Shown here piece after piece: positions 29,109 through 38,607 of a DNA stretch of 64,000 nt. The stretch is from Archaeoglobus sp. JdFR-37 (GTDB taxonomy: Archaea > Halobacteriota > Archaeoglobi > Archaeoglobales > Archaeoglobaceae). The DNA is taken from assembly GCA_002010215.1 (NCBI GenBank), contig MTMY01000031.1, forward strand, positions 59,196 to 123,195. Reading direction: 5' to 3'. Each line of letters starts with the position of its first letter. Positions within the stretch are counted from its first letter, which is position 1. The position numbers and the translations under genes are program-made. The notes under the pieces were generated by a model, which was not told where the DNA came from, searched no databases, and saw only the letters and a list, made by a program, of their open reading frames with translations.

Positions 29109-29232
29109 CTACCCTTGTTTTTTTTGCTATCCAATAGCAATTGGAGTATATATCTCTTATGCTGGCAGCAAAGAGCATCAGAGAGATATCAGAAAGATAT
29201 TTTAACAAAGTTTGGAATCTGCCAACGTGACC

Positions 29233-32200
29233 ATGAGGTTCAGCAGTATATACAGTCCGAAGAATGTTGAAAATGTAATCAGAAAATTCTGGGAAGATAA
29301 TCGAATTTACGAGAAAGCCAGAGATCGAGGAGAAAAGCCTTTCTTCTTCGTTGACGGCCCACCATATACCACCGGAAGAATTCACCTTGGCACCGCATGG
29401 AATAAAGTGATAAAGGACACAATACTCCGCTACAGGAGACTCTGCGGATACAGAGTCACCGACAAGCCTGGCTGGGATATGCATGGCCTGCCGATAGAGG
29501 TGAAGGTGGAGCAGGAACTTGGTTTCAAGACAAAGAAGGATATTGAGGAGTTCGGAATCGATTCATTCATTCAAAGGTGCATGGATTATGCTCTGAAAAA
29601 CAGGGATGCCATGACTGATCAGTTCAAGATGCTGGGAGTGTGGATGGACTGGGAAAACCCGTACATGACAATAAAAGCTGATTACATCAATGCTGCCTGG
29701 TGGACCATCAAAAAGGCTCACGAGAAGGGGTTGCTGGAAAGGAAAAAGATGGTGGTGAACTGGTGTCCTCGCTGTGAGACTGCTTTAGCAGATGCAGAGG
29801 TGGAGTACTGGGAGGAAAAAGACCCCTCCATATACGTCAAATTCCCTGTTAAGAATGATAACACCTACATTGTCATCTGGACTACAACGCCTTGGACACT
29901 GCCGGCAAACATGGCTGTGGCAGTCCATCCAGCTCTGGAGTATGCAATCATTAAAGCTATGAAGGATGGAAGGATTGAGTACCTCATCATCGCCAAGGAG
30001 CTTGCGGAGAATGTGTTGAAAAAAGGCGGCTACGAGATGTGGGAGATAATCGAAACCCATCTCGGTGAAGACCTTGTCGGCACGGAATACATCCATCCCC
30101 TTGCAGATGAGGTCCCCCTGCAGAAGAACTGGAAACATTCTGTTTACATGGCCGAATTCGTTTCGTCGGAGAATACTGGATGCGTTCATATCGCTCCCGG
30201 TCACGGTCTGGAAGATTTTGAGCTCTCCCTGCGATATGGTCTTGAGGTTTTCAATCCTGTTGATGACAGAGGTGTTTATACCGGTGAAGCTGGGAAGTAC
30301 GCCGGAATGCATGTAAAAGAAGCCAACAAAGTGATAATTGAAGATCTGAGAGCCAAGGGTCTCCTTCTGGCGGAGGAGACGATAGTTCACCGCTATGGCC
30401 ATTGCTGGAGATGTAAGAGCCCCATAATCTATCGTGCCACAGAACAGTGGTTCCTGAAGGTCAGCCAGTTGAAGGAAATGATGGTAAAGGAGATTGACAA
30501 TGTTAGATGGGTTCCTGAGTGGGCAGGTAGCAGCCGCTTTAAGGACTGGGTTAGCAATGCAAAGGATTGGTGCATCAGTAGGCAGCGTTACTGGGGCATC
30601 CCGATTCCGGTCTGGATCTGCGAGAAATGCGGAGAGATGAAGGTGGTCGGGGGCATCGATGAGGTGCCTTGGCAGAGCGACATGGACTTGCATCGCCCGA
30701 GAATTGATGAGGTTACCTTTGATTGCAAATGCGGAGGGGTGATGAAGAGGGTTGAGGACGTCTTTGATGTCTGGTTTGACAGCGGCGTTGCATCATGGGG
30801 GACTCTGAGCTATCCCCGCTTTAAAGAGGAATTCGAAAGGCTCTGGCCAGCTGACTTCATAACAGAAGGACACGACCAGACGAGGGGTTGGTTCTACTCT
30901 CAGCTAGGAGCTAGCGTTATTGCCTTTGAGAAGGCTCCGTATAAGACCGTCCTGATGCACGGGTTCACGCTGGATGAGCAGGGCAGAAAGATGAGCAAGA
31001 GCCTTGGAAATGTTGTAGAGCCAGAAGAGGTTATAGAAGAGATAGGTGTTGATGCTTTCCGCCTTTACGTCCTCTCATCGGCTCTATGGGAGGATCTGAG
31101 ATTCAGCTGGGATGAGGCAAGGAACTATCTACGTTTCCTTAATATCTACTGGAACGCCATACGCTTCGCCCACACGTATATGAGCCTTGACAGGTTCGAG
31201 GAAGTTGACCCATCAACCATCGAACTGAGGGTTGAGGACAGGTGGATTCTTTCTAAGCTTGAGAGCTTTTTGAAGCTGGCAAATGACGCAATGGAGAACT
31301 ACCAGCTCCACAGAGCTGTGAGAGCGTTTGTCGACTTTGTTACCGAGGATTTCAGCAGATGGTACATTCAGCTCATAAGGCCGAGAGTTTGGGAGGAGCG
31401 AGAATCCATTTCGAAAGTTGCCGCTTACGCTACTGTTCTTAGAGTTGTTGATAGGGTGAACAGAGCCATATCACCTTTCATCCCCTTCATCTCCGAATAT
31501 GTGCACCAGAACTTTACAAGAGTCTTCAGGAATGCCGCTGAATCAGTATTCCTTGAGAGCATGCCGCAGGCAGAGGAGAGGTGGATTGATGAGAAGCTTG
31601 AGGATTACATGGAGGTGGCCAAGCAAATTTTCGAGGCAGCAAGCAACGCAAGGCAGAAAGCAAAGATCAAGCTGAGATGGCCCCTGAGAAAGCTGGTTGT
31701 AGAGGGGGATGAAAGAGTTCTGGAAGCAGTGAGGATGCTGGAAGACACAATCAAATCCCAGTGCAATGTTAAAGAGGTGGAAGTCGTCAGAGAATTTCCG
31801 AAAGAAGCAGTAATCAAGCCTAATTTCAGAGAAATAGGTCCATTGCTAAAAGAAAAGGCTGGAGAGTTTGCAAAGTACGTTTCTTCTCTTTCAAAGGATG
31901 GAGTTCAGAAAATACTGGAGCAGGGCTATATTGAGTTTGAAGGTCAGAAGTTGGAGCCTGATAAGGTTTTGCTAGTGGAATATACCCTTCCTGAAGGCTA
32001 CACCTTCGCAGAAACCTCATGGGGTGGTATTTACCTCTACACAGTCGTGGATGATGAGCTGAGGAAGGAAGCATTCGCAAGAGAGCTGGTGAGAAGAATT
32101 CAGGAGATGAGGAAGGAGCTTGACCTCGACGTGGAGGAGTTCATAACGGCAACGGTTGGTATGGATGCCAAGCTGGTTTCAGGCTGGGAAGACTACATAA

Positions 32201-32331
32201 TGCGGGAAACCAGGGCTGAAAAGCTAATCTTTGGTGAACCTGCTCGAGGACCAGCTGGCGGATACGTCAAAGAATGGGACATAGAGGGCATCAGAGTTCC
32301 TATAGGCATAAAGAGGAAAAATGAGGCTTGA
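29233..32331 (+). CDS. ileS: Isoleucyl-tRNA synthetase
   Basis: A 1032-residue class I synthetase. HIGH-type motif PPYTTGRIHLGTAWNK, editing-domain TTTPWTLPANMAV, GWDMHGLPIEVKVE, tRNA-binding VFDVWFDSGVASWG and the KMSKS loop GRKMSKSLGN are all present, with an archaeal/eukaryotic-type C-terminal extension. The ATG at 29233 is preferred: the open frame begins with a TTG at 29212 and has a GTG at 29227, but a TATA-like gatatttta near 29197-29204 suggests a transcript start close to 29227-29233. Its end overlaps mptE by 11 bases. Confidence 0.96.
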   Translation: MRFSSIYSPKNVENVIRKFWEDNRIYEKARDRGEKPFFFVDGPPYTTGRIHLGTAWNKVIKDTILRYRRLCGYRVTDKPGWDMHGLPIEVKVEQELGFKTKKDIEEFGIDSFIQRCMDYALKNRDAMTDQFKMLGVWMDWENPYMTIKADYINAAWWTIKKAHEKGLLERKKMVVNWCPRCETALADAEVEYWEEKDPSIYVKFPVKNDNTYIVIWTTTPWTLPANMAVAVHPALEYAIIKAMKDGRIEYLIIAKELAENVLKKGGYEMWEIIETHLGEDLVGTEYIHPLADEVPLQKNWKHSVYMAEFVSSENTGCVHIAPGHGLEDFELSLRYGLEVFNPVDDRGVYTGEAGKYAGMHVKEANKVIIEDLRAKGLLLAEETIVHRYGHCWRCKSPIIYRATEQWFLKVSQLKEMMVKEIDNVRWVPEWAGSSRFKDWVSNAKDWCISRQRYWGIPIPVWICEKCGEMKVVGGIDEVPWQSDMDLHRPRIDEVTFDCKCGGVMKRVEDVFDVWFDSGVASWGTLSYPRFKEEFERLWPADFITEGHDQTRGWFYSQLGASVIAFEKAPYKTVLMHGFTLDEQGRKMSKSLGNVVEPEEVIEEIGVDAFRLYVLSSALWEDLRFSWDEARNYLRFLNIYWNAIRFAHTYMSLDRFEEVDPSTIELRVEDRWILSKLESFLKLANDAMENYQLHRAVRAFVDFVTEDFSRWYIQLIRPRVWEERESISKVAAYATVLRVVDRVNRAISPFIPFISEYVHQNFTRVFRNAAESVFLESMPQAEERWIDEKLEDYMEVAKQIFEAASNARQKAKIKLRWPLRKLVVEGDERVLEAVRMLEDTIKSQCNVKEVEVVREFPKEAVIKPNFREIGPLLKEKAGEFAKYVSSLSKDGVQKILEQGYIEFEGQKLEPDKVLLVEYTLPEGYTFAETSWGGIYLYTVVDDELRKEAFARELVRRIQEMRKELDLDVEEFITATVGMDAKLVSGWEDYIMRETRAEKLIFGEPARGPAGGYVKEWDIEGIRVPIGIKRKNEA

Positions 32332-32941
32332 AGAATGGTTTAATTTTTATTCTCAAATTATTTCTGAATTTGGCTATTCTCAGCAGGAGGATGAAGAGGC
32401 TGCAAAGCTCATGCACAGCCTTGCAAAGGGTAAGCTTTTGGATGTTAAAGTCCTGAAAAATCTAATCCACGGCAGAAATGTGGCGGTTATCGGAGGGGGG
32501 ATTGAAGAGTCGGAAATTGAAGAGGTAAAGGAGGATTTGATAATTACTGCCGGAAAGGCCATTCTGAGGGTTGGCATGAGAATAAAACCAGACATCCATG
32601 TTACTGATATGGAAGAGCCCGATGAGTTGCTGGTGAGGCTTGAGAAAGAGGGATGTGTTCTGGTTCTGCATGCCCATGGAGATAACATGGAGCGAATCAG
32701 AAGCATCATCCCAAAACTGAGTAGATTTGTTGCAACCACACAATCGCATCCCTTTGACAGGGTTTACAACTTTGGAGGTTTCACAGATGGTGACAGAGCA
32801 GCTATCATGGCCAAGGAGATGGGTGCAGCCATAATAAAGCTCTATGGATTCAGGTTTGGAAGTAGAGGGAGATTAGAGGATGCGAAAGCCCGTAAACTGA
32901 AATGGGCGGAGAAACTTTTGAGATACGAGGGACTTTTATGA
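32321..32941 (+). CDS. mptE: 6-hydroxymethyl-7,8-dihydropterin pyrophosphokinase, archaeal MptE type
   Basis: A 206-residue DUF115-family enzyme that transfers pyrophosphate to hydroxymethyl-dihydropterin in archaeal pterin/methanopterin synthesis. Features: a helical N-terminus, VAVIGGGIEESE, KPDIHVTDMEE with its aspartate pair, and YNFGGFTDGDRAA towards the C-terminus. The gene overlaps ileS upstream, and its TGA overlaps the ATG of the GT4 gene, so it is part of a tight plus-strand operon. Confidence 0.88.
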   Translation: MRLEEWFNFYSQIISEFGYSQQEDEEAAKLMHSLAKGKLLDVKVLKNLIHGRNVAVIGGGIEESEIEEVKEDLIITAGKAILRVGMRIKPDIHVTDMEEPDELLVRLEKEGCVLVLHAHGDNMERIRSIIPKLSRFVATTQSHPFDRVYNFGGFTDGDRAAIMAKEMGAAIIKLYGFRFGSRGRLEDAKARKLKWAEKLLRYEGLL

Positions 32942-33996
32942 GGGTTGCTCAGATCACTCCCTATTACCCACCCCACATCGGCGGCGTTGAAATTCACGTT
33001 AAGGAGCTCTCGGAGAGGCTTTTTGAGAGGGGTTACCAGGTTAAGGTTGTATCTTCCTGCGGGAATGGGAAGAACAGTGTGGAGGTTATAACAGTCCCAT
33101 CCATAAATTTCCCTTACTCTCCCATCCCCTTAACTTTCCCTAGGCTGGAAGCAGACGTATATCACAGCCATGTTCCAAGTCCCACTTTCGCCTTCAAGGT
33201 GAAGGATAAGCATCCTCACATCGTCACTTACCACAACGATGTAGTTGTCCCTTCGAAGGTGAATGGATTCCCCATTCCCAGTTTTGTTGCTGCATCAATT
33301 GAGATGATCAATGAAAAGCTTGTGAAGCCTGTTCTGGAAAAAGCCGAGTTAATCATAGCAACAACTGGAAGCTATGCTGAAACGTCAAAAGTGCTCAAAG
33401 AATACCTCCACAAGGTGGAAGTTGTTCCGAATGCTGTTGATGCGTCTCTTTTCCAGCCCGTAGATCAGAAAGAGCCCTACGTTATATACGTGGGCAGGTT
33501 GGTGGAGTACAAAGGTCTGGGAATGCTGATAGAGGCGATGAGAGATGTTCAGGCACGGGAAGAGCTTAATCTGGTAGTGGTGGGAGATGGGGAAGACAGA
33601 AACCGGTTTGAGATGATGGCTGCGAAGTACGGTGTTAATGCCAGATTTACCGGCAGAGTAGGACTGGATGAGCTGAGAAACTTGATTTCTCACGCTGAAA
33701 TACTTGTACTGCCTTCTTTTACCAGACTTGAAGCCTTCGGCATAGTATTGCTGGAGGCAATGGCATGCAAGACCCCTGTTCTGGCATTTGATACTCCAGG
33801 CGTCAATGAAGTTGCCAAAAATGGTGGTTTTGTGTTTTCCACAATTCCAGAACTTGTACAGCTGATACTCGAGCTCCATTCCGACGAGGGGTTGAGAAAG
33901 ACACTTGGAGAGCAAGGAAGAAAAGCGGTTGAAGAAAAGTACTCTTGGGATATGGTGGTGGACAAAATAGAGGCACTTTACGATGAGGTTGTGTGA
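32938..33996 (+). CDS. GT4-family glycosyltransferase
   Basis: A 352-residue GT-B fold enzyme. N-terminal PYYPPHIGGVEIHVKELSERL is the acceptor-side loop; in the C-terminal half are VGRLVEYKGLGMLIEAM and the nucleotide-sugar motif EAFGIVLLE (E-x7-E). It probably adds sugars to a lipid or surface glycan. The ATG at 32938 overlaps the mptE stop (ATGA); the open frame extends 12 codons upstream, but MRVAQITPYYPP is the natural start. Followed by a GT2 gene and a UPF0104 membrane gene. Confidence 0.88.
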   Translation: MRVAQITPYYPPHIGGVEIHVKELSERLFERGYQVKVVSSCGNGKNSVEVITVPSINFPYSPIPLTFPRLEADVYHSHVPSPTFAFKVKDKHPHIVTYHNDVVVPSKVNGFPIPSFVAASIEMINEKLVKPVLEKAELIIATTGSYAETSKVLKEYLHKVEVVPNAVDASLFQPVDQKEPYVIYVGRLVEYKGLGMLIEAMRDVQAREELNLVVVGDGEDRNRFEMMAAKYGVNARFTGRVGLDELRNLISHAEILVLPSFTRLEAFGIVLLEAMACKTPVLAFDTPGVNEVAKNGGFVFSTIPELVQLILELHSDEGLRKTLGEQGRKAVEEKYSWDMVVDKIEALYDEVV

Positions 33997-34006
33997 GGGT
34001 GTTAGG

Positions 34007-34966
34007 ATGACCAGAATAGCAATAATCGTACCCGTTGCTCCCTTTGAACCACTTAATCTTCTCATAGCATCAGCAAAGCACCTCAGAAGTTTGAATTTCG
34101 GGGAGATGGAGGTAAGAATACTCTATGTTATCGACAGTGATGAGGATGAGAAAGTCATAGCTTTGAGGCAATATGTTGACGTTCTTGCTCGTGGCACGTC
34201 GAGGGGTAAGAGAGCTGGCGCTATAAATGACGGCATAAATCATCTCGTTACCTTCAAACCTGACTACATAGCTATTTTCGATGTAGATTCCAGACCTGAA
34301 AAAGATTTTGTAATCAGATGTGTTGAGGCCCTTGAATCAAATCATAAAGCGTACATCGCATCAACCCGCCGTTACATCTCCAATCCTATAAATCTGGTTT
34401 CCAGAACTGTTGAAGCCGAATATTATCTGATCAACTTCCTCTTGAGAAAATCAGGTTTCAGGCAGTTCAACGGCCTCATCGGCGTTCTGAGGGCATCGCT
34501 GCTGGAAAAATACAGACTTAATGAGGACGCTCTTGCAGAGGATGCAGACTTCGCCACGAGAATGCATGCAATGGGTTATGAAGCTTTGCTTTGCCAGGAG
34601 AAAATATATGAGCAGGCTCCAGTCACTTGGAAAGATCTCTACAATCAAAGGAAAAGATGGTATTATGGTGGTTTGCAGCTCTGGAGATACGCCAGCGACG
34701 TCCTATCATCGCATCGTCCCAGATTTATAGCATCATGGCTGATGGCTTTGACTTTAACCTACATTCCGGCACTTTTTATACCTTTCATCCTGCTTTTCTC
34801 TCCACCGCTCCTTCTCTACAAATTCCGAAAAGTTGATAGGCTGGCAGTTGTTGTTGGACTCGTAACTCATGCATTGCTTCTTCAATTGGCTTCCATCATG
34901 GCTCTGCTGAGTTTTGTTATGGGGAGGGACATGCGTTGGGTACCAATGAAAAGAACGGAAGGATAA
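34007..34966 (+). CDS. GT2-family glycosyltransferase with membrane segments
   Basis: A 319-residue processive-type GT2 enzyme. The metal-binding DVDSRPEKD (DxD), the catalytic LAEDADFATRM and the QRKRWYYGG (QxxRW) motif are in the usual order. Two to three membrane helices at the C-terminus (residues about 240-310) fix it to the membrane. The ATG at 34007, after AGGGTGTTAGG, is chosen over a start eight codons upstream that overlaps the GT4 gene. Confidence 0.87.
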   Translation: MTRIAIIVPVAPFEPLNLLIASAKHLRSLNFGEMEVRILYVIDSDEDEKVIALRQYVDVLARGTSRGKRAGAINDGINHLVTFKPDYIAIFDVDSRPEKDFVIRCVEALESNHKAYIASTRRYISNPINLVSRTVEAEYYLINFLLRKSGFRQFNGLIGVLRASLLEKYRLNEDALAEDADFATRMHAMGYEALLCQEKIYEQAPVTWKDLYNQRKRWYYGGLQLWRYASDVLSSHRPRFIASWLMALTLTYIPALFIPFILLFSPPLLLYKFRKVDRLAVVVGLVTHALLLQLASIMALLSFVMGRDMRWVPMKRTEG

Positions 34967-35958
34967 GAAGGGTAATCATAGCCTCAACCATCAGTATCGC
35001 AGCCATCGCCGTCATCTTCAAGTTCACAGAGACGAGTATAACTTGGAAGGCAATTTCTGAAGCCAATATCGGGCTGTTATTTATTGCTCTGCTTTTTCAT
35101 ACATTTTTCTGGATTTTCTGGGCTCTCCGCCTGAAATTTCTTGCCTCTCTGCTAGATCACAGTGTCACTTACATTCATTCTCTGAGAACAACCCTTGCCT
35201 CCAACTTCCTTGCAGCAATTACTCCCTCTTCAGCTGGAGGAGAGCCGCTACGCGTCAAAATGCTCTCGGATGCTGGTATGAGCTATGGCTCAGCAACAGC
35301 AGTAGTTCTCGCTGAAAGGCTGCTGGATGCAGTATTTTTCATAACTGCTCTGCCGGTTTTTCTCCTACTATCTGATTTTTCTATTGGATTCGGTCTGAAG
35401 GTTGGTGGGATTTTCCTGATTTTTCTTGCGCTGTTCATCATATTCTTGTGGGAGTTATTAAAAAGGCCAGACAGAATAGAGAGATTGCTGAACTGGGCGA
35501 AAAGAAAGTCTGGAAATGGCAGGATTATTAGGGCAATAGAGAGAGAGGTTTGGATGTTTAGAGACGCTGCAATTGAGCTTGCAAAAGACTCGAAAGCCCA
35601 GCTTTCTGCCCTTTTCACCATCACGGCCCTTATCTGGTTGAGTGAATTTCTCGTACCCTCTTTCCTTCTCCTCTCTCTGAGTGAAAATCCGAATTTTCTG
35701 TATTCAATCACGTCTCAGTTGATAATTGTCATAATTTCTCTCATCCCCCTGACACCGGGAAGTAGTGGCATAGCGGAATTCAGTATGAGCTACTTGTATT
35801 CTCAATTCGTACCGCAGCACGTTTTAGGCGTTCTTGTAGGAATGTGGAGGGGAATAACATACTTCACAAATCTGATGATAGGTGCTATTTTTATCGGATT
35901 TATAAATGGTTTTGTGAATCCAACCAATTCGAGAAATTCAGAATTGAAGAAGGAATAA
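34936..35958 (+). CDS. UPF0104/LPG-synthase-TM-like integral membrane protein
   Basis: A 340-residue protein with about eight membrane helices, of the family that includes archaeal AglD-associated and lysylphosphatidylglycerol synthase membrane regions. Family marks are LASNFLAAITPSSAGGEPLRV, VVLAERLLD and LIPLTPGSSGIAEFS. A TTG start at 34936 is used: GGGGAGG at 34921-34927 lies about eight bases before it, inside the GT2 gene. It may move or use the lipid-linked sugars made by the two glycosyltransferases. Its 3' end overlaps the opposing gene by 21 bases. Confidence 0.8.
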   Translation: MGTNEKNGRIRRVIIASTISIAAIAVIFKFTETSITWKAISEANIGLLFIALLFHTFFWIFWALRLKFLASLLDHSVTYIHSLRTTLASNFLAAITPSSAGGEPLRVKMLSDAGMSYGSATAVVLAERLLDAVFFITALPVFLLLSDFSIGFGLKVGGIFLIFLALFIIFLWELLKRPDRIERLLNWAKRKSGNGRIIRAIEREVWMFRDAAIELAKDSKAQLSALFTITALIWLSEFLVPSFLLLSLSENPNFLYSITSQLIIVIISLIPLTPGSSGIAEFSMSYLYSQFVPQHVLGVLVGMWRGITYFTNLMIGAIFIGFINGFVNPTNSRNSELKKE

Positions 35959-36357
35959 AACCTCGTCTGAATCAAATCCCATATCTTCCAACTTTTTCTT
36001 GGCTCTGCTGAATGCGTTGTAGTTATAATCTTCTCCATGGGCTTTTTTAATCAGAGATTCATACTCTAACTCTGTAAGATGCTTTTTCAGGAACTCTTTA
36101 AAGTTTCTCCTGTCTACGATTTCAACTTCCACTTTTTCTGTCCTTAGTCTTCCATTGAATACAATAGCATCGGTCTTCCAGCAGGATTTGCATTCTACTA
36201 TAATCATCCTTTCATCGCCAATTGTGGCGATTCCTCTCTGAATCATCTCTCCGCCACAGTTACAAAAGCCTCCAAATGTGGAGTCGTTGAGCTTTGTGAG
36301 CTTTACCACTCTGTCATCTACAAATATCCTTGACAGAGGTTCAATCACTATTATCAT
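35938..36357 (-). CDS. Hypothetical protein with a zinc-ribbon-like motif (139 aa)
   Basis: Unrecognised family. CNCGGEM (residues about 32-38) and ECKSCW some 20 residues later could hold one zinc. The C-terminal half is helical, ending SDEVLFLLQF. ATG 36357 lies about 26 bases below a TATA-like gatatatat, which favours a leaderless start over the GTG five codons upstream. The last seven codons run antisense to the end of the UPF0104 gene. Confidence 0.6.
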   Translation of the reverse strand: MIIVIEPLSRIFVDDRVVKLTKLNDSTFGGFCNCGGEMIQRGIATIGDERMIIVECKSCWKTDAIVFNGRLRTEKVEVEIVDRRNFKEFLKKHLTELEYESLIKKAHGEDYNYNAFSRAKKKLEDMGFDSDEVLFLLQF

Positions 36358-36484
36358 AAGAACAATTATCACTTCCTCATATATATCTCTTTCGGTATAA
36401 TTTCAATTCACGTATTTAAATAATCAAAAGGAATATTTATTGTTACCCTTATAAATTAATATCAGTAGCATAAAAACAAGATAT

Positions 36485-36718
36485 TCAAATGAGTGTAACT
36501 TTACTTACCTCGGGCAGTTTTTTGCGGAGGTGTTGCTCGACGAACATTGAAAGCGTAATCTGTGACATTGGGCAGCCAAAGCATGCTCCGAGTAGTCTGA
36601 CTTTTACCTCTCCACTACCCTCATCCACTTCGATGACTTCTATGCTCCCTCCATCTCTGGCAAGGGCTGGTTTTATATCCGATTCAATTACTTCTTCCAC
36701 TTTTTCTTTAAGACTCAT
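36485..36718 (-). CDS. nfu: Nfu/NifU-like iron-sulfur scaffold protein
   Basis: A 77-residue protein equal to the C-terminal domain of NifU. It has DIKPALARDGGSIEVIEVD at the start and the cluster-binding CFGCPMSQITL (CxxC). It probably passes 4Fe-4S clusters to client proteins, of which this window encodes several. A TATA-like gcttaaatattgg about 26 bases upstream and no ribosome-binding site suggest a leaderless mRNA. Divergent from btuC. Confidence 0.92.
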   Translation of the reverse strand: MSLKEKVEEVIESDIKPALARDGGSIEVIEVDEGSGEVKVRLLGACFGCPMSQITLSMFVEQHLRKKLPEVSKVTLI

Positions 36719-36845
36719 AAAGGAGAGGCTTTATGGCCAATATTTAAGCTTTCTTGTTGTGTGCAGAGAGAATAAAATCTTGGAGGCCTGAAGAAAAATA
36801 TGCCCACCGAAAGTAATAAATCAAGCACTTCTTAGTAAATATAAA

Positions 36846-37859
36846 ATGAATTTGACAATTAGAATGACAAGAGCAACCGGGACAACTCCAAAAAACTATG
36901 CTATTCTGGGGTTACTGATTATTGTAGGTCTTGCATCAATAATATTGAGTGTGAGCGTCGGCTCATCTGACATCAATTTCTGGGATGTTGTCAAAACCAT
37001 ATTTGGAGATGAGAATGCTACACTGAAGAGCATTGTTGACTTCAGACTGCGCAGAACAATTTTGGCTGTTATTGTTGGAGCAGCACTTACCACCGCTGGC
37101 TGCGCGATGCAATCATTATTCCGAAATCCACTGGCTGACCCATACATTCTTGGAGTATCCAGCGGAGCAAGTGTAGGTGCAGCATTAGTCATCCTCCTCG
37201 GCTTTGCTTCATCTCTGAATATAATAACAGCAGCGTTTTTCTCTGCTATTATCACAGTTTATTTGGTTTATCAGCTCGGAAAAACATCTACGTACTCTTT
37301 GCTGCTTGCAGGGGTAGCTATGGCTACTTTTCTCTCTGGAATTACATCTTTGCTTATCTATCTAGCTGGGAAGGATATGCATCAAGTGGTTTTCTGGATA
37401 ATGGGGGGCTTCTGGACTGCTAGCTGGTTGAAAGTTAAGATAGTCCTTCTTCCGGTGTTTGTAGGGATTGTCATAGTTGTTTATAATTCATGGAAGCTCA
37501 ATGCCATTTTGCTTGGGGAAGAGCACGCTGCAAGTGTGGGCGTGGACGTGAATAGGCTTAAAAGGATAATCATAACCTTTGCCGCCCTTCTCACAGCTTC
37601 AGCAGTCTCGGTTAGTGGGGTAATAGGATTTGTTGGTCTCATAATCCCTCATGCCATGAGGCTGGTGGTTGGTGAGGACAACCGCATACTTCTGCCTACA
37701 GCAATTCTGTTCTCGGCAGCCTTCATGCCGTTGGTGGATGTAGTTGCTAGGACTGCTGTATCAGGGGAGCTTCCCGTGGGAATAATAACGGCATTGCTGG
37801 GTGCACCATTCTTCATTTACCTCCTGAGGAGGGGGAAGACCATTGATGCTTCGGGTTGA
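36846..37859 (+). CDS. btuC: Cobamide-type ABC transporter permease BtuC
   Basis: A 337-residue FecCD/BtuC-family permease with about ten membrane helices. Family motifs include RLRRTILAVIVGAALTTAG, QSLFRNPLADPYILGVSSGA and GVIGFVGLIIPHAMRL, the last being the coupling region for the ATPase. The FecCD family also moves ferric siderophores and heme; the adjacent cbiZ and the DUF4430 surface proteins make a corrinoid the likely cargo. First gene of a plus-strand cluster; a TATA-like taataaatc about 27 bases before the ATG points to a leaderless transcript. Confidence 0.88.
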   Translation: MNLTIRMTRATGTTPKNYAILGLLIIVGLASIILSVSVGSSDINFWDVVKTIFGDENATLKSIVDFRLRRTILAVIVGAALTTAGCAMQSLFRNPLADPYILGVSSGASVGAALVILLGFASSLNIITAAFFSAIITVYLVYQLGKTSTYSLLLAGVAMATFLSGITSLLIYLAGKDMHQVVFWIMGGFWTASWLKVKIVLLPVFVGIVIVVYNSWKLNAILLGEEHAASVGVDVNRLKRIIITFAALLTASAVSVSGVIGFVGLIIPHAMRLVVGEDNRILLPTAILFSAAFMPLVDVVARTAVSGELPVGIITALLGAPFFIYLLRRGKTIDASG

Positions 37860-38607
37860 AGGAGTGAGTGTCAGGCTGAAGAGCATGGAAATCTTGAAGG
37901 ATGTTACCTTTGAGCTCAGGGAAGGCGATCTTATCGCCTTACTGGGTCCCAACGGGAGTGGAAAGTCAACCATCCTTAGAACGTTATTTGGATTACTTAA
38001 GCCGGTAAATGGAGTGGTGTATCTGGATGGTAAGACTGTTCACGGCATGAAGATTCAGGATGTTGCAAAAATCCTCGGTTATTTGCCCCAAGAAAATTCG
38101 GAGACGAATCTGAGGGTTATAGATGTTGTTCTGCTTGGAAGGACACCGTATGTGGGCTTAACTCCCTCGAACAAAGACCTGAAGATTGCCCTAGAAGCTC
38201 TTGAACTTGTAGGATTAAAGGATTTTGAGAATCGCTACTTTTCAGAACTGAGCGGTGGAGAGAAGCAGAAGGTTATGCTTGCAAGGATTTTCTGCCAGCA
38301 GACGGACTTCCTTCTGCTAGATGAGCCCACATCTCATCTGGACATCAGAAGCCAAGTTGAGGTGATGAACATCGTGAAGCGAATGGTGGATGAAGGAAAG
38401 GCGGCAATAATTGCAATACACGATATAAATCTAGCTGCATCTTTCTGCAATCGAATACTGATGGTCAAGAATGGCAGGATAGCTTATGCCGGTAAATCAT
38501 CTGAAGTCATAAACCCTGAGAGCATAAGAGATGTGTTTGGAGTTGAAGTGGATGTGGTGCGATATAATGGTAGGGCTCTGGTAGTTCCCAAGGATGTGAT
38601 GGGATGA
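37846..38607 (+). CDS. btuD: Cobamide-type ABC transporter ATPase BtuD
   Basis: A 253-residue ATPase. Walker A LGPNGSGKSTIL, the Q-loop region YLPQENSETNL, signature ELSGGEKQKV, Walker B DFLLLDEPTSHLD and the switch AIHDINLAA are complete. The first codons overlap the end of btuC, and its stop overlaps the ATG of cbiZ, so the three are translated as one unit. Drives import through BtuC. Confidence 0.92.
   Translation: MLRVEGVSVRLKSMEILKDVTFELREGDLIALLGPNGSGKSTILRTLFGLLKPVNGVVYLDGKTVHGMKIQDVAKILGYLPQENSETNLRVIDVVLLGRTPYVGLTPSNKDLKIALEALELVGLKDFENRYFSELSGGEKQKVMLARIFCQQTDFLLLDEPTSHLDIRSQVEVMNIVKRMVDEGKAAIIAIHDINLAASFCNRILMVKNGRIAYAGKSSEVINPESIRDVFGVEVDVVRYNGRALVVPKDVMG

Noticed and set aside
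29785..30693. 302-codon minus-strand frame inside ileS
   Set aside because: Antisense shadow of a conserved synthetase; the predicted protein is rich in His/Cys/Leu without family features.
36719..36845. Possible cobalamin riboswitch upstream of btuC
   Set aside because: The gap is only about 125 bases, shared with the nfu promoter. I see no B12-box sequence or fitting structure, and the TATA spacing points to a leaderless transcript.
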